A stretch of DNA of 40,102 bases from positions 1 through 40,102 of the forward strand of contig NZ_JABXKM010000179.1 of the NCBI RefSeq assembly GCF_017115025.1, given 5' to 3'. The DNA is from Nostoc sp. NOS(2021). GTDB taxonomy: Bacteria > Cyanobacteriota > Cyanobacteriia > Cyanobacteriales > Nostocaceae. The position numbers and the translations under genes are program-made. This document shows, piece by piece, positions 7,742-16,400 of the stretch. The notes beneath the pieces were generated by a model, which saw only the letters and a program-made list of their open reading frames with translations, was not told where the DNA came from and did no database searches. Every line of letters starts with the position of its first letter. Position 1 is the stretch's first letter.

Positions 7742-9121
7742 TTAAATTGAACCAACAACCAATGGCTGCGACTGTCCTTGATGCTGACGCCGACTCTGCA
7801 TAAGCATTTTCACGCCACTATCTGGGTAACAAATCAGACCTCCAAATTTTGGCTTTTCTGGTCGCTTGTCAACCAGCCCTAATTGATAACGTGAAAGAAT
7901 TGTCGCCAACACAAGCTTCATTTCAAATAAGGCAAAAGCCCCACCAATACAAGTACGAGCACCGCCGCCAAAGGGAAGAAATTCATAGGGAGAGTATTGT
8001 TTTTCCAAAAAGCGCTCTGGCCTAAATTGTTTTGGTTCTGGGTATAAATCTTCACGCTGATGCGTCAAATAAATATTCCCAAGTAGTACTGTTCCTGGAC
8101 TTAACTCATAACCCATCACATTAACTGGGGACTCTACCAACCTTGGAAATGTGAATAACTGAGTCGGGTAAATTCGCAAAACTTCGTTACAAACAGCACT
8201 AAGGTAGGGCAATGCAACAATGCTCATGGGATCTGGGGATTCACCAAGACAATCAAGTTCCTCAAGGAGTCGTTCGCGAACGCCAGGTAAATGGTGAATC
8301 CAATATAAAGACCAAGCGATCGCAGTTCCTGAAGCATCTTGAGCTGCAAATATAGGCGATAATAGGAGGTCGCGCACCTCTTCATTACTTAATGATTCAC
8401 CCGTTTCATCATGAGCAAATATGAGATCAGAGAGGATGTCAGTGCGTGAGGGATCTGCTTGCTCACGGCGTTCTTCGACTTCAGCATATAGCAATTGGAA
8501 AAGTTCTCGCTGGAGATGAAGTATGTATCCCCTTGGACTCCACTGACCTAGATCCCGTTGTCCAAAGGGAAGTTGTGTAACGATCTCATATAGAGGAGAT
8601 TGCTGATATTTGATGATAGAAGCAAAGAGATGCTTGATTTTGTCATAGCGCTCTCCCTCACGCAATCCCATTACAACCTCTATACCCACCCGCAGGGTGA
8701 TATCTTCGATAGTAGGGTAGGCAATAAAAGGTTTTCCAATCGCCTGTTGACTCATAATTTTTTCTGTGAGTTCGCAGATACGTCGCCCACAGGCTTGCAT
8801 CCGTTCTCCGTGAAAAGCCTGCATTAAGAGCTTACGCCGATGTTTGTGACGGAACCCATCGAGTTGAAGCACTCCTTGGTTTCCTGTACCCCCAGCGAAA
8901 TTGCTGTTCAATGCACCCCTAGCGATAATTTCTTTCGTGTTGGTGAAAATCTGCTTTATACCGGAGGGATTGCTGACATGCACTATTGGCGTAGAATCAG
9001 ACATTATGGTGACAATATCACCATAGCGTTTGCAAACGGCGTCCATATAGCCAAAAGGGTCAGCCTGGAATTGCTGGTTTAGCAGCCAATTAGGGATTTT
9101 CGGTCCTGCGGGTAGGTTCAT
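7742..9121 (-). CDS. Cytochrome P450, CYP110-like (first of a tandem pair)
   Basis: This is a 459-aa P450 with Cys391 in FGGGARTCIG, ExxR in CNEVLRIYP and the I-helix segment AAQDASGT. Compared with its neighbour, the I-helix begins AAQD instead of GGQD and the substrate-recognition regions differ more than the C-terminal half. This suggests the two copies now oxidise different positions. It begins 22 bp after the stop of the thioesterase-containing NRPS and is therefore the first tailoring gene after the assembly line. No clear Shine-Dalgarno precedes the ATG, and translation may rely on coupling. The substrate is unknown. Confidence 0.93.
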   Translation of the reverse strand: MNLPAGPKIPNWLLNQQFQADPFGYMDAVCKRYGDIVTIMSDSTPIVHVSNPSGIKQIFTNTKEIIARGALNSNFAGGTGNQGVLQLDGFRHKHRRKLLMQAFHGERMQACGRRICELTEKIMSQQAIGKPFIAYPTIEDITLRVGIEVVMGLREGERYDKIKHLFASIIKYQQSPLYEIVTQLPFGQRDLGQWSPRGYILHLQRELFQLLYAEVEERREQADPSRTDILSDLIFAHDETGESLSNEEVRDLLLSPIFAAQDASGTAIAWSLYWIHHLPGVRERLLEELDCLGESPDPMSIVALPYLSAVCNEVLRIYPTQLFTFPRLVESPVNVMGYELSPGTVLLGNIYLTHQREDLYPEPKQFRPERFLEKQYSPYEFLPFGGGARTCIGGAFALFEMKLVLATILSRYQLGLVDKRPEKPKFGGLICYPDSGVKMLMQSRRQHQGQSQPLVVGSI

Positions 9122-9143
9122 CAGTCTTGTTTACTGCGATTTT

Positions 9144-12100
9144 CTATTTTACACTGTACTGAGCATTATCGATATAAATTCTCAATAGTTTAACTAATTC
9201 CTGAATATTCGGTTCGACTAACATCGAGAAATGATCTCCAGAGACTTCAATGACATCAATAGGTTGACTGGAACATTTACCCCAACCTAGTAAAGGGTCA
9301 TCAGTATGAAATTCTGGACTTTCAAAGTCATGAATAATTTCCTCTTTTGCTCGAAAGAGAGTGATGGAGTCAGGATAAAGGAGCGGAACATAATCTCGCA
9401 TGGCTTGGACATGAGCTTTGAAAAGTTTGTAATAGCGGAGAAAATCCTTAATCTCTGTATCGTTCAAGATGAAGTTTGCTCTTTTATTTACTAAATGAAA
9501 TTGCTCATCTAGTTGCAAATCTCGCAGTTCCTCAAAAGGAACAGAAAAGTTGATGTTGTTGTTAGTTTTTATCGATTCAGCCATGCGGAGTAAGAATTTG
9601 GCATCATCATCGTCTGCTACTTTTACGGCTGTTTCTGGTAATATGGCGTCGATGACAACTAGCAAACCTACTTTTTCACCCTGCCTTTGCAATTGTTGTG
9701 CCATTTCAAAAGCAATCACACCACCGTAACAAAAACCTCCTAAAAGATAAGGACCATTCGGTTGTACCTGACGAATTTCTTGGAGGTAGCGAGTTGCTGT
9801 TTCCTCCACGGAAATAATTTCAGGTTCCTCTTGATCAGGGGTATGTTGCAAGCCATAAAATGGATAGTCTTCACCAAGTCTTCTGGACAAATTAAAGTAT
9901 TGACGAATACCTCCACCAGCGCCATGCATACAGAAGAAAGGAATTTTGTTACCAGAAGACTGAATTGCTACTAGAGGAGAATTGGATATCTCACGGACTG
10001 GTTGACTAACAATTTGAGCTAGTTTTTCAATCGTCTGATTTTCAAAAAGAGTAGACAAGGGAAGATTGTGTCCAAATCGGTCTTGTATTTGAGCCATTAA
10101 GCGTACAGCTAAAAACGATTGACCACCCAAGTCAAAGAAGTTATCTGTGACTCCTATCGGACTAGTCTTCAGGAGATTTTCCCAAGTTTTCACTAAAGCC
10201 AATTCTATAAAATTGTGGGGAGCAACGAAGGATTGAGTGGCGTTTGGTCGGATAACGTCGTCAGTAGGAAGTGCTTGCTTGTCTACTTTGCCATTGGATG
10301 TCAGTGGAAGCACATCTAGTAACACAAAAGTAGACGGTAGCATGTAATTTGGTAGCTTTTGCTGTAAGTCGGCGTTTAACTGTGGCACTATGTCTTGGTT
10401 ATCTGTTACGACATAAGCGATGAGACGCCGATCGCCTTGAGCATCATCTCGGACAATGACGATAGATTCTTTCACCTCTGGATGTTGTGCGATCGCATCT
10501 GCAATTTCTCCCAGTTCCACGCGGAAGCCACGGATTTTCACTTGGTCATCACGGCGACCGAAAAACTCAAGATTACCATCGTTGAGATAACGCACCAAGT
10601 CACCAGTTTTGTAAAGTTTGCTCCCTGGAACAAAGGGGTTATTAATAAAACGTTCTTGAGTTAATTCAGGACGATGCAAATATCCCTTTGCCAATCCATC
10701 ACCACCAATATAGAGTTCACCAATAACTCCTACAGGCGTTAGTTGCAAATGGCTATTCAACACATAAACTTGCGTATTATCAATCGGGCGACCAATGGGA
10801 ACGCTGTTCGGTTGTTCTGGCAATAAACTAGTGTCATAGTAAGTGACATTGGCAGAAACTTCCGATGAGCCATAAAAGTTGATTAGTTTTGCAGATGGCA
10901 TCACTTCTCGGAAGTTTTGAGCTAACTTAACAGATAATGCTTCCCCACTTGTTATCCAGAGTTTAAGATGCGACAAATTCTTGATCAGATAACTGTAGTT
11001 ATCTAAAAGTAAGCGCAGCAGTGAAGGCACAAGTACAATACGCGTAACTTTGTGGTGTGCCAGAGTTTCTATAAACAATTGAGGGTCTTTAGCAATGGCA
11101 TCGGGAATAATGACAGTGGGAATGCCTTGTAGTAAGGGAGCAAAAATCTCCCATACTGAGTCTACAAAGCTAATAGCTGTTTTCTGGCAACAAACCTCCT
11201 CTTTTGTGAAGGGATAGGTTTTCCACAACCAGTGCAAGCCATTGACTGTACCGCGATGAGTACCAAGGACGCCTTTAGGAGTTCCAGTAGAGCCGGAAGT
11301 GTATATAATATAAGCGAGATTATCACCTGAAGAGATACTAACTGGGTTATCTTGACTTTCTTGCTTGATAAATTCCCATTCATTGTCTAGGAAGATTACC
11401 GTCATTTGTGAGGCAGTGCGATCTTGAGGAGCAACTGCTGAAGCTCGAAAAGGTTCTTTGTCATTTGTGATTTGTTTGAAGCTATTAACTAATGACGAAT
11501 GACTAATAATCAATGACACTTGGGAATCAGAAAGCATGAAGCCAAGGCGATCAACTGGATAACTTGGGTCAATGGGAATGTATGCACCGCCAGCTTTGAG
11601 GACAGCTAAAATTCCCACGACCATTTCTACTGAACGTTCTAGACAAATAGCAACGAGAGTTTCTTTTGTTACACCCTGTTTTTGTAAATAATGGGCAAGC
11701 TGATTAACTCTCTGATTTAGTTGACGATAAGTCAGTTGTTCTGTTTGGCTAATTAACGCTAATGATTCAGGAGAATGCTGAAGTTGCTGCTCAAATAACT
11801 GATGAAGGGAGGCATCTTGGGGATAATCTGCGCTTTGCTGATTCCACTCGAATAATAATTGCTCTCGCTCTTGATCTGTCAGTGGTAACAATTCTGAAAT
11901 GCGCTGTTCCTCATTAGCAACAATGCTTTCCAATAAAGCTTGGAAATTACTAATAAATCGAGTAATTGTTGCAGAGTTAAAAATGTCTGTGTTGTACTCT
12001 AAAAACCCTGTTAATCCTTGCTGAGATTCAGATATTGACAGGTAAATATCCAACTGAGCTGTGCCGCTATCGAACTGCAAAGAACGCACGGTTAAACTAG

Positions 12101-13298
12101 AAGCTTCCTGTGCAGATACTGGGGTGTTTTGCAGCACAAACATCACTTCATAAAGTGGATTCCGGCTCAAGTCTCGCTCAGGTTGCAATTCTTCTACAAG
12201 CATCTCAAAAGGCAAATCTTGATGTGCATAAGCATCAATAGTTACCTGACGCACGCGGTGTAGTAGATCCCGGAAGCTGGGATTGCCACTAAGGTTATTA
12301 CGTAACACCAAAGTATTCACGAACAAACCCAGCATCTCCTCTAATTCGGCTCGATTCCGATTTGCAATTGGAGAACCAATTAGGATGTCTTCTTGGTCTG
12401 TGTAGTGGTACAGCAATGTATTTAATGCTGCCAACAAAGTCATAAATAAAGTGGCGTCTTCTCGTTGACTGAATTGATTCAGTGCATCAGTCAGAGTTTT
12501 TGAAAATGTAAAGTATTGCTTGGCACCAGTAAAAGTAATGGCGGCCGGTCGGGGACGATCTACGGGTAACTGTAGTATAGGAAGTTCACCGCTAAGTTGT
12601 TGCTTCCAGTAATTAAGTTGGGTTGCTAAGACTTCACCTTGCAAGCGATCGCGCTGCCAACCTGCAAAATCTGCATACTGAATAGGGAGTTCAGGTAAGG
12701 GAGAAGGCTGATTTGACAAGAAAGCTGTATATAACGTTGCCAACTCCCGCATGAACACACCAATAGACCATCCATCCGTAATAATGTGGTGTATGGTCAA
12801 AAGAAAAACGTGTTCTTCCTCACCCAAGCGCAGTAAAGTTGCTCTGACTAGAGGTCCTTTAGCTAAGTTGAAGGGTTTTTTGGCTTCCTCAACTGCAAGT
12901 TTTTTAATCTCAGGTTCCCAATCTTTTCCAAATAAATGCTCAAAATTAATAATGGGTAAATCCCAAGTTAATTGGGGTGCAATCTGTTGCACTGGTTCTC
13001 CATTTACCAGCCTAAAAGTTGTGCGCCAAACTTCATGACGCCTGAGAATCTCATTAAGACTTTGCTGGAGTGCCGTAATATTAAGCACTCCGGTTAAATG
13101 AAAGGCACTCGAAATATTGTAGAAGGGACTGTTGTGGTAAAGTTGGTCAATAAACCATAGTCTTTGTTGGGAGAAAGACAAGGGAATACTGTTGGATGTT
13201 TGTCGCTTGGGAATTGTATTAGCTTGAAATTTTCCTCGCTTCCATTTTTCCAGAAGAGCTTTTTTGGCGGGTGATAAATGAGAGTGTTTTTTATCCAT
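9144..13298 (-). CDS. NRPS, C-A-PCP-TE, predicted beta-alanine module with Cys thioesterase
   Basis: This 1384-aa protein is the terminal module. The condensation domain (about 40-480) has an intact HHIITDG (170-176). The adenylation domain (about 500-1010) has YTSGSTGTPKG near 665. Its specificity region reads SFVDSVWEIF instead of the usual FD-x-S-V-W, with the binding-pocket Asp shifted by one. My reading of the ten code positions is V-D-W-V-I-S-F-A-N-K, close to the remembered beta-alanine type VDWVISLADK. The PCP has GGQS near 1063. The thioesterase (about 1110-1375) carries GGFCYGG, placing Cys1190 at the nucleophile position normally held by Ser, and GDH near 1355. The aspartate decarboxylase upstream would provide the substrate. 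It presumably couples beta-alanine to the PKS-4 chain and releases the product by hydrolysis or cyclisation. Confidence 0.93.
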   Translation of the reverse strand: MDKKHSHLSPAKKALLEKWKRGKFQANTIPKRQTSNSIPLSFSQQRLWFIDQLYHNSPFYNISSAFHLTGVLNITALQQSLNEILRRHEVWRTTFRLVNGEPVQQIAPQLTWDLPIINFEHLFGKDWEPEIKKLAVEEAKKPFNLAKGPLVRATLLRLGEEEHVFLLTIHHIITDGWSIGVFMRELATLYTAFLSNQPSPLPELPIQYADFAGWQRDRLQGEVLATQLNYWKQQLSGELPILQLPVDRPRPAAITFTGAKQYFTFSKTLTDALNQFSQREDATLFMTLLAALNTLLYHYTDQEDILIGSPIANRNRAELEEMLGLFVNTLVLRNNLSGNPSFRDLLHRVRQVTIDAYAHQDLPFEMLVEELQPERDLSRNPLYEVMFVLQNTPVSAQEASSLTVRSLQFDSGTAQLDIYLSISESQQGLTGFLEYNTDIFNSATITRFISNFQALLESIVANEEQRISELLPLTDQEREQLLFEWNQQSADYPQDASLHQLFEQQLQHSPESLALISQTEQLTYRQLNQRVNQLAHYLQKQGVTKETLVAICLERSVEMVVGILAVLKAGGAYIPIDPSYPVDRLGFMLSDSQVSLIISHSSLVNSFKQITNDKEPFRASAVAPQDRTASQMTVIFLDNEWEFIKQESQDNPVSISSGDNLAYIIYTSGSTGTPKGVLGTHRGTVNGLHWLWKTYPFTKEEVCCQKTAISFVDSVWEIFAPLLQGIPTVIIPDAIAKDPQLFIETLAHHKVTRIVLVPSLLRLLLDNYSYLIKNLSHLKLWITSGEALSVKLAQNFREVMPSAKLINFYGSSEVSANVTYYDTSLLPEQPNSVPIGRPIDNTQVYVLNSHLQLTPVGVIGELYIGGDGLAKGYLHRPELTQERFINNPFVPGSKLYKTGDLVRYLNDGNLEFFGRRDDQVKIRGFRVELGEIADAIAQHPEVKESIVIVRDDAQGDRRLIAYVVTDNQDIVPQLNADLQQKLPNYMLPSTFVLLDVLPLTSNGKVDKQALPTDDVIRPNATQSFVAPHNFIELALVKTWENLLKTSPIGVTDNFFDLGGQSFLAVRLMAQIQDRFGHNLPLSTLFENQTIEKLAQIVSQPVREISNSPLVAIQSSGNKIPFFCMHGAGGGIRQYFNLSRRLGEDYPFYGLQHTPDQEEPEIISVEETATRYLQEIRQVQPNGPYLLGGFCYGGVIAFEMAQQLQRQGEKVGLLVVIDAILPETAVKVADDDDAKFLLRMAESIKTNNNINFSVPFEELRDLQLDEQFHLVNKRANFILNDTEIKDFLRYYKLFKAHVQAMRDYVPLLYPDSITLFRAKEEIIHDFESPEFHTDDPLLGWGKCSSQPIDVIEVSGDHFSMLVEPNIQELVKLLRIYIDNAQYSVK

Positions 13299-13485
13299 TG
13301 CTAATACCTTTTTAATATTTACTAATATTTATTTGATGAGGAATTAGTAATTACAAGTAAATCTTTGAAAATTCATTCTGGAATAGAGATACTTATGCAA
13401 AGTCAATCCTGAATAGCCTAAAATCCTGTGGTTTTACCTCAGATAATGGATGGTTTTTGACAAACAAAGTAAGCGTCATCTATTC
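13299..13485. other. 187-bp intergenic region before the terminal NRPS
   Basis: This gap separates PKS-4 from the terminal NRPS. On the minus strand a TTGACT hexamer (13401-13406) could be a -35 box, but no good -10 lies 15-19 bases downstream. An AAGG sits about 9 bases before the NRPS ATG. I see no terminator hairpin. It may hold a secondary promoter or simply be a spacer within a long operon. Confidence 0.3.
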
Positions 13486-16400
13486 CTAATCTGCGCGATT
13501 AGCGAAAAACATTTCTACCTCCTCTTCAGAAAATTCTTCAATTTTTTCTAACAGAAGTTGCTCAATCATTTCTGCCTGCTTGATAGGTATCATAGCTTGC
13601 AGAAAAAGGTCACGTAGTGATAGCTCTACTGGGAACTTTGCTTGCAATCGAGAAACTAGTCGAGTTGCAATGAGAGAGTCTCCTCCCAACTCATAGAAAT
13701 TATCGTAAATACCAACTTCTGCGATTCCCAGAACTTCTTGCCATATTTCGGCAATTTGTTTTTCTAACTCGTTAGTCGGAGCAACATAGGAATTATTAAG
13801 GTTAGGTCTGGAGTAGCGTGGAGATGAGTCTACTTGACTAGAAGATTTTGAATCTAGTAGAGAATCTAGGTTAAATGTGCGATCGCTCCAGGCTTTGATA
13901 TCTACTGGTGAAACAATAAACTGAGTTCCTTGTCTTAAAGAGAATATGCGTTTAAAGACTTCTACACTTTCTGCCTCAGTGATGGCTAATTCCACTCCAG
14001 ATGCCTGTCCAAGAGTTTTTTGCTTTTGGGTTGTATTCAGTTGTAATTTATGCCAATTTATGCAAACCCAAGGCAAAGAGTTATTTTGATTATGCCTCTG
14101 GGTAAAAGTATCTATTAACTGGTTAACTCCTGAGTATAAAGATAATCCAATTCCTCCAAAAATGGAAGCTGAGGAAGAAATAATGACACAAAAATCTATT
14201 TTTATACTCTGTAAGACTTGTTCTAATACAGTCATCTTATGAAGTTGAGAGTCAAGGAGTTTTCCTAACTCTGTCTTACCAATTTCTGGTATCGAGCATA
14301 ATATATTTTCGCGGGTTGTTACAGTTGAATAGATAACTCCGTCAATTTGACAAATTCTCTCAGGTGCAAGGCTATAGTGCATTTGTTCATAATTAGTTCT
14401 ATCTGCACACACCACCAAAAATTTTACACCTAATTTTTCTAATTCCATCAGTTCTTGGATTTTGCAACTCACTTCATCTTCTTGAGCATGAGTTTCTAGC
14501 CATTGCGAGTATTCGTCCTTATGTGGGAAAGTTGAATCCTCAATGAATATGAGTGTTGCTTGTAAAGTTTTCGCCAGATATTTCGCTAGCCCAACTCCAA
14601 AACTTTCTAGTCCACCAGGAAACAGGTAAACGCCCTGTTTTCTCAGTGGAGTTTTTTCTTCAACTGCTGACTCTAGGCGCACTGACTCGAACGTTTGTAC
14701 CCAGCGGTAGCGATCGCGATATGCAATAACCAAATCAGGCGACAAAACTGCAAACTCACTAATGATTTGGTCTACGATATAACTGCGATCATCTCCTGCT
14801 CTTCCCTCTGCACCCTTGGCATCTGGGCGGTTCGTTAAAACAAAATCTATACTCCGACAAACAATATTAGGAAACTCGTGAGAAATAACCTTACATAACC
14901 CTAATACGGTTGCCTTTTCTGGGTCGAGAGTTTCATTCCCATTAACTTCTTGGGTCTGGTTTGATACAACCCAGATTTGCAGGCGTTCGCTAATTTTTAA
15001 CTGACTAAAACTCTGTGTTAAAAGCAGCAAACTGTTGAATTCTAGATAATCACCCGTTTGTCGATTTTCAAAGGTATTCAAACTCCATAAATAAGCAATA
15101 TTTTGAGGAATTTTACCAAGTGTAATCAGTTCTTTGAGCAATGCATCATAGTCATCTCGACTTTGCGGATTAATCGCATAAACATGCTGACTTAGTTTGC
15201 TAAAGTGCTGTCCCAGCTTCACCACAATGACATTTTTACCATTCTGTTCCAGTTTGTTAACTAACTGTGAACCCACGCCACACTCATCAACAAACAAAAG
15301 CCATTGTTCATCCTCTAATTCTGGGCGAGATGGAGGTAATAAAGAACGTTTCCATGAAGGGGTATAAAACCAGTTAGCAATGTCTTGTTTTTTATCTAAA
15401 GTTAGAGAGTTGCTATTTGTAGAAAGTGATGGTGATTTTGCATCAATCCAGTATCTTTGTCGCTCAAAAGGATAAGTAGGCAAAGGCAGACGATGACGCT
15501 GCTCGTGAGTATAAAATCCTGACCAATCTATTTCTACTCCAAATAGCCACAGCCGACCTAATGTCTGTAACAAAAAGCTAACATCTGATTGTTGTTCTTT
15601 AGGATGGCGTAAACAAGTCAACACTACTTGTTTCGCTTCTGGCAAGAGATGTTGCGTTGTTAATGTGCTTAATGTCCGCCCCGGACCAATCTCCAGAAAA
15701 ACACCTTCAAATTGCAACAATTGAGATATTCCATCTGAAAATCTGACAGTTTGTCGTAAATGCTGGCCCCAGTAGTTGGGATTTGTAGCTTGTTCATCGG
15801 TAATCCACGTACCAGTGACGTTGGAAATGAAGCGAATACGTGGTGGATTTAGCTTCACTTTTTTCACGGCTTGCACGAATGCTTCCAATATCGGTTCCAT
15901 CATTACAGAATGAAACGCATGAGATGTATGCAACAGCCGAGATTCTATTTCTTTGGAAGATAATTGATTTTGGAGTGTGGCGATCGCTTCCACAGTACCA
16001 GAAACCACGCACGAAGATGGACTGTTAATCGCTGCTACTTCGACCAATGACTGTGCATCTAAAAGGGATTGCACATCTTTGTGTGGCAGTGGAATTGCCA
16101 GCATACTTCCTGGTGGCAATTGTTGCATTAGTTTTCCTCGTGTTGCCACCACTTCTATTGCATCTTCTAGGGAAAATACACCTGCAATGGTTGCGGCGAC
16201 ATATTCCCCAATGCTGTGCCCAATCATCGCTTCTGGACGCACTCCCCATGACATTAATAACTGAGCCAGGCCGTACTCGATGACAAATAATGCGCTTTGG
16301 GTGAACGCTGTTTGTTGGAGTTGTTGGGTAGCAGTTTCAATTTGTTCTTCTTTGGAGAAGAGTATATGGCGGATATCTAGATTAAGGTGGGTTTGAAGAA

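Noticed and set aside
13370-13410. TTGACT hexamer as promoter of the terminal NRPS
   Set aside because: No acceptable -10 hexamer at 15-19 bases. Kept only as a weak note in the intergenic entry.
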